Below, piece by piece: positions 17,688 through 27,057 of a DNA stretch of 64,000 nt. The position numbers and the translations under genes were made by a program. The stretch is taken from positions 22,327-86,326 of the forward strand of contig JAHENZ010000222.1 in NCBI GenBank assembly GCA_018609755.1, written 5' to 3'. The stretch is from Salinivenus sp. (GTDB taxonomy: Bacteria > Bacteroidota > Rhodothermia > Rhodothermales > Salinibacteraceae). How positions within the stretch are numbered: the first letter of the stretch is position 1; every line of letters starts with the position of its first letter. The notes under the pieces are model-generated. The model was not told the origin of the DNA. It saw only the letters and a program-made list of their open reading frames with translations, and ran no database searches.

Positions 17688-19514
17688 ATGGCTCTCCTTC
17701 TCGTCCTGCTCGTCGCCGGTCCCGTCAGTGATGCCGTACACGCCCAAGCACAGGACAGCACACAGCTCCGACAGTTCCGCAGGGCGGACGCGCACCTGCG
17801 AGCGGACGAGTACGAAGAGGCCATCGGGATCCTCGAATCGCTCTACGACCAGTCGCCGGACAATGCATCGTTCTACCGGAAACTGAAAGACGCCTACGAG
17901 AGCGTCAAGCGCTACGACGACGCGATTGGACTCGTGGAGGATCGGATCGCGGACAATCCCTCGCCCCACCTTATTGCGGAAAAGGGGCGGTTGCTACACC
18001 AAAAGGGGGACGAGCAGGCCGCCGAGCAGGCGTGGATGCAGGCCATTGAAAGTGCCCCCCACCGGGCCTCCACGTATCGCATCGTCTACCAGTCCCTCGT
18101 CGACGTAAGACGCTTTCGGCGCGCCATTGAGGTGTTGCGGCAGGCCCGCGACCGGCTCGACGATGACACGCTGTTTCGAACGGAGCTCGCCTACCTCTAC
18201 GGCCTGGACGGCCAGCATGGGGAGGCGATGAAGGAATACGTCGCACTCCTTTCTAAGTCCCCCGACCGCCTGGCCCTCGTGCGCAACCGGCTGCAGACGT
18301 TCGTCGAGCAGGGAGAAGGCATCCAATCAAGTGTGAAGGTGCTAAAGGGAGCCGTGGAGGAAAATCCGCTGAATCCCGCCTTCCGCGAGCTCCTGGCCTG
18401 GCTCTACATGAACGAGGACAATTACGCGGCCGCGTACGACGTGTACCGCGCGCTCGACCGCCTCCAGCAACAGCAAGGACAATCGCTCATTCGCTTTGCC
18501 CGAAAGGCTGCGGACGCTGACGCGTTCGAGGTGGCCACTACGGCCTTTGAGGCCATTCTGGAGCGCCATCCGGACGCCTCCGTCGCCCCGGACGCCCAAA
18601 AGGCCCTCGGGACCACCTACGAGCGATGGGCAGAATCGAGTGGCGACAGCGCCTCGCCCGATTCCAGTGCCCGCTACGATGCCGCCCGCTCCGCCTACGA
18701 GACGTTCCTGGAAACGTATCCGAACCACGACGCCTATCCTTCGGTGCTGGCCAAACTCGGAAAGCTCCAATTGGACGTCTACCGAAATCTGGATGCGGCT
18801 CAGCGCACGCTCGAGGAAGTCGTGTCTTCCTACACCGACCGCGAGGCCGCGAACGAGGCCCAATACGACCTTGGCCGTATTGCCCTGCTGCGCAGCGACT
18901 TCGATCGGGCACGACTCCTCTTTTCGCGGCTCGCCAAGCAGTTGCGGAGCGGCGAGCTCGCCGATCGGGCCCGCTTTGAGCTGGCGCTTCTTCAGTACTA
19001 CCAGGGCTCGTTTGAGGCCGCCCGCACGCAGGCCAAGGCCACGAGCGCCAATACGTCGGCGGACGTGACCAACGACGCCATCGACCTCAGCGTTCTCATC
19101 CAGGAAAACAAAGGCCCGGACTCGCTGAACACCCCGTTGCGTGAGTACGCCAAGGCCCAGCTCTCCCTTCGCCAGCACCAGTACCAGGAGGCCGCCGCCC
19201 GGCTCGACTCGCTCCTCCAAACCTACGGCCGCCACTCCCTGGCCGACGACGCCCGCTTCCGCCGGGCCGAAGTCGCACTTGCACAGGGCGACACGGCCGC
19301 TGCCGTGCAGCACTACCGCACGCTTCCGCAGCGGCACCCTCGCAGCGCCTTCGCCGATCGGAGCCTCTTTCGCCTCGGCAAACTCCATGAGGCCCAGGGC
19401 AAAACAGAAAAGGCTGCCGCCCTCTATAACCGCCTGCTCACCAAGTATCCGAGCTCGCTACTTGCGAGCGACGTGCGCACCCGCCTTCGGGCCCTACGCC
19501 GCCCGCAGAGCTGA
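17688..19514 (+). CDS. Secreted tetratricopeptide-repeat protein
   Basis: A 608-residue protein with a signal peptide (MALLLVLLVAGPVSDAVHAQAQ) followed almost entirely by TPR-type helical repeats. Examples are ADAHLRADEYEEAIGILESLYDQSPDN near the N-terminus and RRAEVALAQGDTAAAVQHYRTLPQRHPRS and LFRLGKLHEAQGKTEKAAALYNRLLTKYP at the C-terminus. Such proteins are protein-binding scaffolds in the periplasm or at the outer membrane. The ORF track starts at a GTG (17622); the ATG at 17688 gives a proper signal peptide. The AsnB-like gene follows after 24 bp and is probably translated from the same mRNA. Confidence 0.85.
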   Translation: MALLLVLLVAGPVSDAVHAQAQDSTQLRQFRRADAHLRADEYEEAIGILESLYDQSPDNASFYRKLKDAYESVKRYDDAIGLVEDRIADNPSPHLIAEKGRLLHQKGDEQAAEQAWMQAIESAPHRASTYRIVYQSLVDVRRFRRAIEVLRQARDRLDDDTLFRTELAYLYGLDGQHGEAMKEYVALLSKSPDRLALVRNRLQTFVEQGEGIQSSVKVLKGAVEENPLNPAFRELLAWLYMNEDNYAAAYDVYRALDRLQQQQGQSLIRFARKAADADAFEVATTAFEAILERHPDASVAPDAQKALGTTYERWAESSGDSASPDSSARYDAARSAYETFLETYPNHDAYPSVLAKLGKLQLDVYRNLDAAQRTLEEVVSSYTDREAANEAQYDLGRIALLRSDFDRARLLFSRLAKQLRSGELADRARFELALLQYYQGSFEAARTQAKATSANTSADVTNDAIDLSVLIQENKGPDSLNTPLREYAKAQLSLRQHQYQEAAARLDSLLQTYGRHSLADDARFRRAEVALAQGDTAAAVQHYRTLPQRHPRSAFADRSLFRLGKLHEAQGKTEKAAALYNRLLTKYPSSLLASDVRTRLRALRRPQS

Positions 19515-19538
19515 CCCTTCACCGATCCTCGACTGCCG

Positions 19539-20819
19539 ATGTCTGCTCGCCTGTTTCTCTGCGCCGGTCTGGTTGCTCTTCTCGCCTGGGGAGGCCTCGC
19601 CCCCACCGGAACGGCCCAGGACGTGCTCATTCCAATGGACGAAAAGCAAAGCAACCACCTGAAGGCGTACGGGGCCGTCTACAGCACCCTGAAGTCCGGA
19701 CAGAAGGTGGACTGGCTGCTCAATTCCCGGGGCGGATCGTTCCTCACCGGAGCCACAAAGACAGTCAAACAAGAGCTCCGCAGCCGAGGCGTCTCGTTTC
19801 AAGAGGTAAGCGGCGCACAGGCGTCTCAGATCATTGCGGAGGTAGAGTCGGACGGAAGCAACATGGCCGCCGTGCCGTTGGAGAAGGCGCCCAAAATTGC
19901 CGTGTACGCCCCGAGCGGAGCCGTCCCGTGGGACGATGCTGTGCGACTCGCGCTCAACTATGCCGACGTGCCGCACGACGTCATCTACGACGATGCGGTA
20001 CTCAACGGTGAGCTCGATCAGTACGACTGGCTCCACCTCCATCACGAGGACTTTACCGGCCAGTTCGGCAAATTCATCCGCTATCGCAACGAGCCCTGGT
20101 ACATCCAGAAGCAGAAGAAGGCCCGTGAACTCGCTCGTGAGCACGGGTACCGAAAAGTGAGTCAGCTCAAACTGGCCGTCACCCAGCGCATCCGCAACTA
20201 CGTGCGGCGCGGCGGCTTCATGTTCTCGATGTGCTCCGGCACCGAAACGTTCGACATTGCCCTCTCTGCCCGGAAGACGGACATCGTGCCGGATGCGTAC
20301 GACGGTGACCCCGTAGACCCCAACGCCCTCGAAAATCTGGATTTTGGTCCCACCCTCGCGTTTACGGACTTTCGCCCCAACCTGAACGCGCAGGAGTACT
20401 CCCACTCGAACATCGACGTAGGGCCTCCGCCCTCCGAGATTCGCGATCCGTCGCTCGACTACTTCACCCTCTTCGATTTTAGCGCCAAATGGGACCCGGT
20501 GCCCACCATGCTCACCCAAAACCACGTAGCCACGGTGAAGGGGTTCGTGGGCCAAACCACAGCCTTTAAGGAGGACCTCGTGAAGGAAGATGTCGTCGTA
20601 CTCGCCAAGCCGCCCGAGCGAGACCAGGTGCGCTACATCCACGGAACGCTCGGACAGGGCACGTTCACCTTCTACTCGGGCCACGACCCCGAAGACTACC
20701 AGCACTTCGTGGGCGATCCACCGACGGACCTGTCCCTTCACCCCAACTCGCCCGGCTACCGTCTCATTCTCAACAACATCCTCTTCCCCGCTGCCAAGAA
20801 GAAAAAGCAGAAAACGTGA
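19539..20819 (+). CDS. Conserved secreted protein of the family mislabelled 'asparagine synthetase B'
   Basis: A 426-residue protein with a signal peptide (LVALLAWGGLAPTGTAQ). Bacteroidota databases often call this family 'asparagine synthetase B'. I recognise the family by ILIPMD-type VLIPMDEKQSNHLKAYG, VDWLLNSRGGSFL, IAVYAPSGAVPWDDAV and WLHLHHEDFTGQFGKF. It shows no N-terminal catalytic Cys, no glutamine amidotransferase domain and no ATP-pyrophosphatase loop, and it is exported, so asparagine synthesis is very unlikely. The SMCSGTETFDIALSA stretch after a run of helices recalls class-I glutaminase-like folds, but that is only a guess. It lies 24 bp behind the TPR gene. Confidence 0.85.
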   Translation: MSARLFLCAGLVALLAWGGLAPTGTAQDVLIPMDEKQSNHLKAYGAVYSTLKSGQKVDWLLNSRGGSFLTGATKTVKQELRSRGVSFQEVSGAQASQIIAEVESDGSNMAAVPLEKAPKIAVYAPSGAVPWDDAVRLALNYADVPHDVIYDDAVLNGELDQYDWLHLHHEDFTGQFGKFIRYRNEPWYIQKQKKARELAREHGYRKVSQLKLAVTQRIRNYVRRGGFMFSMCSGTETFDIALSARKTDIVPDAYDGDPVDPNALENLDFGPTLAFTDFRPNLNAQEYSHSNIDVGPPPSEIRDPSLDYFTLFDFSAKWDPVPTMLTQNHVATVKGFVGQTTAFKEDLVKEDVVVLAKPPERDQVRYIHGTLGQGTFTFYSGHDPEDYQHFVGDPPTDLSLHPNSPGYRLILNNILFPAAKKKKQKT

Positions 20820-20834
20820 GGGAAAGAGCCTCAC
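20816..20834 (+). terminator. Hairpin at the end of the TPR/AsnB-like operon
   Basis: GTGAGG and CCTCAC form a 6 bp stem with a 7-base loop overlapping the stop codon. No T run follows, so this is only a possible terminator. Confidence 0.35.
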
Positions 20835-20890
20835 CCCAAAATTGGAGCTCCTCTCTGGGAAGTGCCTAACCTGGGGTGCACTGCCTGGAA

Positions 20891-20963
20891 ATATTTCGTA
20901 TTCCGTATTTCGTATCCTCTTCCGAAACTGAGCGTCACGAAATACGCAATTCGCAATACGCAC
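20891..20963. repeat. Inverted repeat with degenerate TATTTCG units
   Basis: The left arm (TTTCGTATTCCGTATTTCGT) is built from copies of a 7-8 base unit, and the right arm (ACGAAATACGCAATTCGCA) is its approximate complement. It is closely related in sequence to 3940-3996. It lies directly before the thioesterase gene. Confidence 0.75.
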
Positions 20964-21010
20964 CGTCCCCCCGACCCCTCACTCGCACAGCGCAACTGCT
21001 TCTCTCCAAA

Positions 21011-21568
21011 ATGGCTGCCCCCTCCCCCTCCTCTAAGCCCGTCTCGGCCTCCACTTGCATGATGACCGAGATCGTGCTGCCGAACGACACCAACAGTCTC
21101 GGCAACATGATGGGCGGACGCCTGCTCCACCTCATGGACAAGTGTGCGGCCATCTCCGCCCAACGGCACGCCAACCGGGTCTGCGTCACGGCCGCCGTGG
21201 ACAACGTCGAGTTTCAGTCTGCCATCCAGGAAGGGGAGATTGTCGTGGTAAAGAGCCGAGTGAACCGGGCCTTCCATACCTCGATGGAAATTGAGCTCAA
21301 CGTGTGGGCCGAAAATCCGCGCGACGAAACGCAGCGAAAGTGCAACCGCGCGTTCTACACATTCGTCGCCCTTGATGAGGAAGGTGCAACTGTTGACGTG
21401 CCGTCGATCGCACCTGAAAATGACGAGGAGTACGAACGATACACCGCGGCAGCCAAGCGCCGCGACATCCGCCTCGTCCTGGCCGGGCGAAAAGATCTGC
21501 AGAACGCCTCCCACCTGAAAGAAGACATGATCACGGCCCTTCAACATTCGTCCGATGCTCTTGAGTAG
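21011..21568 (+). CDS. Hotdog-fold acyl-CoA thioesterase
   Basis: Cytosolic acyl-CoA thioesterase of the YciA/BFIT-like hotdog group, releasing free fatty acid and CoA. Marks are MTEIVLPNDTNSLGNMMGGRLLHLMD (the NxxGxxxGGxLLxxxD motif, catalytic Asn/Asp), AVDNVEFQSAIQEGEIV and NRAFYTFVALDEEG. Length is 185 residues. The ATG at 21011 is chosen over the ORF-track start, which runs through the intergenic inverted repeat. Its last 14 bases overlap the start of the next gene, so the two are translationally coupled. Confidence 0.9.
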   Translation: MAAPSPSSKPVSASTCMMTEIVLPNDTNSLGNMMGGRLLHLMDKCAAISAQRHANRVCVTAAVDNVEFQSAIQEGEIVVVKSRVNRAFHTSMEIELNVWAENPRDETQRKCNRAFYTFVALDEEGATVDVPSIAPENDEEYERYTAAAKRRDIRLVLAGRKDLQNASHLKEDMITALQHSSDALE

Positions 21569-22061
21569 CGCGCTGGACCTCCAGCTTTGGCGGGGAAACC
21601 TCCGACTCGTCATTCTCCTCGCGCTCCTGATTGGAGGTGTTCTATCCAGACCGAGTACTGCGCAACGCGAACCGGGCTCTGTAACGGTCGGACTCGAAGT
21701 CGGCCACCTCGGCGGCGGGACCGCAAAGGTCTACCGCCCGGGGGCGGTCGCCTACAGCTCGCTCCTCACGACCGACGGCGACGACTTTGTCACGCTGTAT
21801 CTCCACCGGCTCCAGGAACGTCCCGTGGCCGACTCCCTCGTGCACCTCTACTACGGACCCGGCCTCTACGGTAGCGGCCAACAACTCGACACGACCCCCA
21901 CCCTCCAGGCAGGCGTTAGCGCGCAGGTGGGCTTCAACTTCTATGACGGTCGATTCGAGGTCTTTCTGCACGCCACCCCAATTCTCCGCGTCCGCCCGTC
22001 GCTGGTGCCACGCCTCGCCGGGAGTGTCGGGCTCCGGTACGATCTCTTTCAGGCAGACTGA
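21555..22061 (+). CDS. Small exported protein, probably outer-membrane associated
   Basis: A 168-residue protein with a hydrophobic N-terminal segment (LVILLALLIGGVLS) that looks like a signal peptide ending near STAQ. The rest alternates polar and apolar residues (VTVGLEVGHLGGG, VGFNFYDGRFEVFLH, LAGSVGLRYDLF), suggesting a few beta strands of a small barrel or lipocalin-like fold. I do not recognise the family. It overlaps the thioesterase by 14 bp, the only strong hint that the two are linked. Confidence 0.7.
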   Translation: MLLSSALDLQLWRGNLRLVILLALLIGGVLSRPSTAQREPGSVTVGLEVGHLGGGTAKVYRPGAVAYSSLLTTDGDDFVTLYLHRLQERPVADSLVHLYYGPGLYGSGQQLDTTPTLQAGVSAQVGFNFYDGRFEVFLHATPILRVRPSLVPRLAGSVGLRYDLFQAD

Positions 22062-22121
22062 CTGGCCCACTGGACGCAACGTGACGGTCCGTATCTCCCA
22101 GATGTCCTCGAATCCGGAGGC

Positions 22122-25100
22122 CTAAGAAGAGAGCTTCTCCTCAGTACGCTGGGCTCGCAGACGCTCTGGATCCCCAAACTGATCGAAGAGGACGGGGACG
22201 ACGACCATATTGAGGACGGTCGAGGTGACGAGTCCCCCAATCGTCACGATGGCGAGGGGGGTCTGAATCTCTTTGCCCGGCTCGCCCCCACCGAGGGCCA
22301 GTGGGACGAGCGCGAGGCCCGCCGTGAGGGCCGTCATGAGGATCGGATTGAGCCGTTCCATCGAGCCCTGCACGACGGCCGTCCGGAGCGAGTTGTCCTG
22401 CTGCAGCAGATCGATGTAGTGGCTCACGAGGAGGATGCCATTCCTCACCGCAATGCCGAAAAGGGTGACGAACCCGACCAGTGCCGCAATGTCGAGCGTG
22501 CCCTCTAGAAACAGGAAAAGGGCGGCCACTCCCCCCGTGAGGGCGAGGGGCAGGTTCACGAGAACCAGCATCGCCGCCCGAGCGCTGCCAAATTCCTGAT
22601 ACAAGAGCAAGAAGACGACGAGCAACGCGACCAGAGAGAGTCCCCCAATCCGCCGGGAGGCCTGCTGGGCGTTTTCGTACTGTCCCCCAATTTCGTAGTA
22701 GTAATTCTCCGGCAGTTCGACCTGATCCCCGATCCGCTGCTGCAGGTCGGCCACAACACTTCCCACGTCCCGCCCGCTGGTGTTGGCCGAGACGACGATC
22801 TTGCGCTGCACGTCTTCCCGGCTGACAGTGTTGGGCCCTCGCTCGTGCTGCACCGTGGCCAAGCGCGAGACCGGCACTTTCGGCCCGGCAGGCGTGTCAA
22901 TGAGGACGTTGCGAATGGACTCGGCCCCGGCCCGCCGGATAGAGTCGAGCTGCACGGTGAGATTGAAGGTCTGCTGCCCCTCGCGCACCTGGGAAACGGC
23001 CTCGCCGCCCACCAGCGCCTCGACGGCGTGGTTGAGCTGGCCCGGTGTGACACCGTACTTGGCCATCTGCTGCCGCTGGGCGTAGAGGCGAAGCTGTGAT
23101 ACGTCGGCCTGCTGCTCGACGGAGAGGTCCACGAGACCATTGGTCCCCGCAATGGCCCCTTGAACCTGCTCTGCAAGGTCGCGCAGTTCGTAGAGGTCCG
23201 GCCCGAAAATCTTTACGGCGATGTCCGTCCGCGTGCCCGACAGCATGTGATCGATGCGGTGTCCGATGGGCTGACCGATCGTGATATTGGTCCCCGGAAT
23301 CGCCGAGAGGCGTGTACGCACGTCGTCGGTAACCGCACGCATGCTCGTGCCCGCGAGGTCGACCTGCACGTCAATCTCAGAGGAGTTGGCGCCCTGTGCG
23401 TGAGCGCTTAGCTCGGCCCGACCGGTGCGTCGGGAGGTGGCCTCCACCGCCGGATGCTCCAGCAGCCGATCCTCGACCTCCTGCGCGATGCCGGTGGAGG
23501 CCTGCAGGCTCGTCCCCGGCGCCGTGACGGCACTGATGACGAGCGTTCCCTCCTGAAAGTCCGGCAGAAAACCACGGCCGAGGAAGGGAAGCACGGCGAG
23601 TGTCACAACCAGGAGAATTGCCGCAGCCCCAAGCACGAACCGGGAGTGCCCCAGTACCCAGTCGAGCGTCGACCGATAGGCCCCGTGCAGCCGCTGCACG
23701 AACCACGTGTCCTCGCCCTCCTGCACCGTCGACGATTCCGGGAGCAGGTAGTAGCAGAGCACGGGCGTCACCGTCACGGCCACGAACAACGAGGCGAGAA
23801 TGGCCACGATGTAGGCCAACCCTAAGGGTTGAAGGAGCCGCCCCTGCACGCCGGAGAGGAAGAAGAGGGGAACGAACACCACGCTGATGATGAGCGTCGC
23901 GTTCAGGATGGGACCGCGTACCTCCATCGACGCTTCGTACACCACCCGGAGAGTGTTCTTCTGCTCCTCTTCGGGCCGTTGTGCATTCTCCTTGAGTCGT
24001 CGGAAGACGTTCTCCACGTCGATAATCGCATCGTCCACGAGCGCCCCGATTGCGATGGCCAGTCCGCCGAGCGTCATGGTGTTGATCGTGACGCCGAGGC
24101 TGTACATCACGACCATCGCCACTGACAACGAGAGTGGAATGGCGAAAATCGAGATCGCGGTCGTCCGTACGTTCCACAAGAAGAGGAACAGGACGAGGAT
24201 GACGAGGAGTGCCCCATCCCGCAGCGCCTCGATCACGTTGTTTACGGCCAACGAGATGAAGTCCGCCTGCCGGAAAATGGAACGGTTGACGTCCATTCCA
24301 GCGGGAAGCTGCTGCTCGATTTGGTCGAGCTCGTCGGCCACTCGCTCGGTGAGTTCGAGGGTGTTGGCCCCGGGCTGCTTCTGGATGGAGACGATCACGG
24401 CCGGCTCCCCATTTACCGATCCCGTCCCGAGACGGGGCCGCTGAGCCCCCACGGTGACCTCCGCCACGTCTCGAAGCCGGATGGGCGTCCCGTCGCGGCT
24501 CGTTACGACCGTCGCTCCGATCTCTTCAATCTCATTGGTTCGTCCAATGCCGCGAACGAGCACTTCGCGCCCGTCTTGCTGATACACGCCCCCCGCCGCA
24601 TTCTCGTTGGATCCTTCCGCCGCCTCCATCACCGCCGACAGGGAAATCCCGAGCGTGCGCATCCGCTCCTGATCGACGATGACCTGATAGGCCTTCACCT
24701 CGCCGCCGTGCGGAATGACCTGTGCCACGCCGTCGACGGCGAGGAGCCGGCGACGCACGACGCGGTCCGCAGCGGTCCGCACCTCGCGCATCGAATGCTC
24801 GTCGCTGGTAACCGAGTCCTCGCGACTCGTTAAGCCGACCAGTAGAATCTCGCCCATGATGGACGTGATCGGGGCCATCACGGGCGCATCCACTCCGTCC
24901 GGCAGCTGGCCGCCGACGAGTTGAAGCTTCTCACTCACAATCTGACGGGCCTGGTAGATGTCAGTGCCCCACTCGAACTCGACCCACACGATGGAGTAGC
25001 CCTGCGCCGAACTGGACCGCACCCGCCGGACGCTCGCCGCCCCGTTCACCGCCGTCTCGATCGGATAGGTCACAAGCTTCTCGACCTCCTCGGGCGCCAT

Positions 25101-25265
25101 GCCGTGCGACTCGGTAATCACCGTCACGCGCGGGGCCGTCAGGTCCGGAAACACGTCCACCGGCATCGTGAAAGCGGCGTATCCCCCTGCCGCAAGCAGA
25201 AGCACGGCCCCGACGAGCGTCGTCAGTCGATTCGTAAGTGCCCACTGAATCGTGCGATCGAGCAT
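22122..25265 (-). CDS. Heavy-metal efflux RND transporter (CusA/CzcA family)
   Basis: Inner-membrane pump that drives export of metal cations through a tripartite system using the proton gradient. At 1047 residues it has the twelve-helix RND layout, with two large periplasmic loops. The N-terminus FTMPVDVFPDLTAPRVTVITE and the fourth-helix motif AIGALVDDAIIDVENVFRRL mark the heavy-metal RND subfamily. The metal cannot be told from sequence: the His-rich partners upstream favour zinc, nickel or cobalt, while copper/silver is not excluded. Last gene of the operon TolC-like > His-rich lipoprotein > adaptor > pump; 149 bp separate it from the adaptor stop. Confidence 0.93.
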   Translation of the reverse strand: MLDRTIQWALTNRLTTLVGAVLLLAAGGYAAFTMPVDVFPDLTAPRVTVITESHGMAPEEVEKLVTYPIETAVNGAASVRRVRSSSAQGYSIVWVEFEWGTDIYQARQIVSEKLQLVGGQLPDGVDAPVMAPITSIMGEILLVGLTSREDSVTSDEHSMREVRTAADRVVRRRLLAVDGVAQVIPHGGEVKAYQVIVDQERMRTLGISLSAVMEAAEGSNENAAGGVYQQDGREVLVRGIGRTNEIEEIGATVVTSRDGTPIRLRDVAEVTVGAQRPRLGTGSVNGEPAVIVSIQKQPGANTLELTERVADELDQIEQQLPAGMDVNRSIFRQADFISLAVNNVIEALRDGALLVILVLFLFLWNVRTTAISIFAIPLSLSVAMVVMYSLGVTINTMTLGGLAIAIGALVDDAIIDVENVFRRLKENAQRPEEEQKNTLRVVYEASMEVRGPILNATLIISVVFVPLFFLSGVQGRLLQPLGLAYIVAILASLFVAVTVTPVLCYYLLPESSTVQEGEDTWFVQRLHGAYRSTLDWVLGHSRFVLGAAAILLVVTLAVLPFLGRGFLPDFQEGTLVISAVTAPGTSLQASTGIAQEVEDRLLEHPAVEATSRRTGRAELSAHAQGANSSEIDVQVDLAGTSMRAVTDDVRTRLSAIPGTNITIGQPIGHRIDHMLSGTRTDIAVKIFGPDLYELRDLAEQVQGAIAGTNGLVDLSVEQQADVSQLRLYAQRQQMAKYGVTPGQLNHAVEALVGGEAVSQVREGQQTFNLTVQLDSIRRAGAESIRNVLIDTPAGPKVPVSRLATVQHERGPNTVSREDVQRKIVVSANTSGRDVGSVVADLQQRIGDQVELPENYYYEIGGQYENAQQASRRIGGLSLVALLVVFLLLYQEFGSARAAMLVLVNLPLALTGGVAALFLFLEGTLDIAALVGFVTLFGIAVRNGILLVSHYIDLLQQDNSLRTAVVQGSMERLNPILMTALTAGLALVPLALGGGEPGKEIQTPLAIVTIGGLVTSTVLNMVVVPVLFDQFGDPERLRAQRTEEKLSS

Positions 25266-25267
25266 TG

Positions 25268-25409
25268 ACTACTTCGTGTGTGGATGTTTGTAAGTATGAA
25301 TGTATGTAGGTGCACCAATTTTGGAAGGGGAGGCGGGGGCGACCGTCCTCAGAGTGACGTCCTCTGCCACTTTCAGACTTACACACTTCCACACCTACAA
25401 ACGCACAAG
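25268..25409. repeat. Inverted repeat between adaptor and pump genes
   Basis: The left arm (GTGTGTGGATGTTTGTAAGT, about 25275-25294) and the right arm (ACTTACACACTTCCACACCT, about 25377 onwards) are complementary in pieces and built from degenerate TGTGGATG-like units. Position inside an operon means the hairpin would be on the mRNA and could tune pump expression. Confidence 0.6.
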
Positions 25410-25414
25410 CAAGA

Positions 25415-27001
25415 TCAATGCGGATGTCCGTGCCCGGCCATTTGGCTGCTGTTGAGGGAGGCGAGGTAGACCTGATAGGCCCCAGCAGTGACGACGTGCT
25501 CGCCCGCCTGAACGCCCCGCTCCACGAGGGTGTACTGCCCATCGGTCGGCCCGAGCTGCAGGCGCCGCCGCTCAAACGATTCGCCGCCGGTTTGCACGTA
25601 GGCTACCGGCTGTCCGTCCTCGGTTTGAATGGCTTCGTTGGGAATGGTGACCCCCGTCCGGTCATCCTCTAGAAGAAGCCGCGCATCGGCCATCATGCCG
25701 ATTTTGAGGGCGCCGTTTGGATTGGGTACTCCAAGCCGAACGGACAGCGTTCGGGTGTCCGTGTCAATCGCAGCGTCCGTCGAAACCACCCGGCTCGCCT
25801 CATAAGTTGTGTCGCTTCCCTCTACAGTGAACACGGCCCCGGTCGCCCCACTCACAGCCCCCGCGTGTTCGGCGGGCACCCGGAGGCGAACCCACACGCG
25901 GCTCGGATCGACGATCGTGTAGAGGACCGTCCCCACCTCCACGCGGCTTCCCGGCGCGAGATGGCGCTCCTGAATCTGCCCGCTGATCGGGGCCTTCAGG
26001 TGGTAATTGAATCCGGAGTCGCCGCTAGCGGTCTCGACGGCGGCCGACGCTGCTGGAGGCTCCGCAATTTCGCCCTCTCCGCCCATCGATTCGAGAGCGG
26101 TCCGTGCCAGCTCCAGGTCGTGTTGCGCCTCCACGAGCCGCTTTCGGGGAATCGCCTCGGCCTCCACCAGCCGCTCGGCACGACGCACCTCTCGCTGGAG
26201 CCGTTCGACACGCCCCTTCAATTCGGCGTAGGAGCCCTCTCCCCCTGACGGGCTGAGGATCCCCAGCGTCTGTCCCTTCCGCACCCGGTCGCCGGGGGCG
26301 GGCATGTTCAGGTTCGCCTGGGCGGGCGTAAGGCCGCTCACCGGGACCGACACCTTCGCGAACTGCCCCGCGACCGGCTCAATCGTCCCGGTCGCCTCGA
26401 CCGACCGCTGCACGGCCCGCTCCTGTGCCTCCGCAACCTCAAACGACATGTCCCATTGCTGCTCCTTGGAGTACGAGATCTCCGCTGAACCGCTCCCGGG
26501 CGTAGGCACTGCCGATGTGCTCTCATAGACGGTGAGGTCGCCCACGTCGATGGTATCTTCCACCTGCGCCCCCTCCACAATCATGAAGAGCCGAAAGGTC
26601 CCCGTCTCCGGAATCGAGGGCTGAGGCGTGAAGATCCCGGGCGAGGACGGCTCCTCAACCGTATGCACGTACGCCGCGCCGTCCGGACGGCGGAAGCGCA
26701 GCGTGAGCGATCCCTCCGTGAGGGGGCGGTACTCGCCCAGGCGAGTCACGTGAACGGCCCAGGGTGCGCTGGTCTCCCCAGCAACCATCGGTGGATGCTC
26801 GGCGAATACCTCAACGGCCTCCGACCACACAGTGGCGGTCACCCCGCTTCCATGGCCGTGCTCCTCCGTCGTCTGCGTTGCGGAGTGGCTGTGGGCGTCC
26901 CCTCCGTGCGAGTGCTCATCGGACGATTCGTCTCCACATCCGAAGAGCAACATACTGGTACTAAGCAAAGCGACGAATGCCAGACGGGACATTAAAGTCA
27001 T
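25415..27001 (-). CDS. RND efflux periplasmic adaptor lipoprotein (CusB/CzcB type)
   Basis: Membrane-fusion protein linking the RND pump to the outer-membrane channel. The 528-residue protein has a lipobox (SMLLFGC) and so is probably anchored by a lipid. A His-rich segment (DEHSHGGDAHSHSATQ...EEHGHGSG) follows and may bind metal before transfer. After that come the usual parts: a barrel-sandwich half (VSVPVSGLTPAQANL..PGDRVRKGQTL), a coiled coil (residues ~255-310), the second half (YHLKAPISGQIQERHLAPGS) and a beta-barrel domain. A second ATG at 26992 is possible. It starts 56 bp after the His-rich lipoprotein. Confidence 0.92.
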   Translation of the reverse strand: MTLMSRLAFVALLSTSMLLFGCGDESSDEHSHGGDAHSHSATQTTEEHGHGSGVTATVWSEAVEVFAEHPPMVAGETSAPWAVHVTRLGEYRPLTEGSLTLRFRRPDGAAYVHTVEEPSSPGIFTPQPSIPETGTFRLFMIVEGAQVEDTIDVGDLTVYESTSAVPTPGSGSAEISYSKEQQWDMSFEVAEAQERAVQRSVEATGTIEPVAGQFAKVSVPVSGLTPAQANLNMPAPGDRVRKGQTLGILSPSGGEGSYAELKGRVERLQREVRRAERLVEAEAIPRKRLVEAQHDLELARTALESMGGEGEIAEPPAASAAVETASGDSGFNYHLKAPISGQIQERHLAPGSRVEVGTVLYTIVDPSRVWVRLRVPAEHAGAVSGATGAVFTVEGSDTTYEASRVVSTDAAIDTDTRTLSVRLGVPNPNGALKIGMMADARLLLEDDRTGVTIPNEAIQTEDGQPVAYVQTGGESFERRRLQLGPTDGQYTLVERGVQAGEHVVTAGAYQVYLASLNSSQMAGHGHPH

Positions 27002-27057
27002 GGGGCAAGAACGTTGTGATCGGAGAGCACCTGGATCCACAGGCGAAGCCGCGTCGG

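Noticed and set aside
19494-20963. 489-residue minus-strand ORF opposite the AsnB-like gene
   Set aside because: Antisense shadow running into the intergenic inverted repeat.
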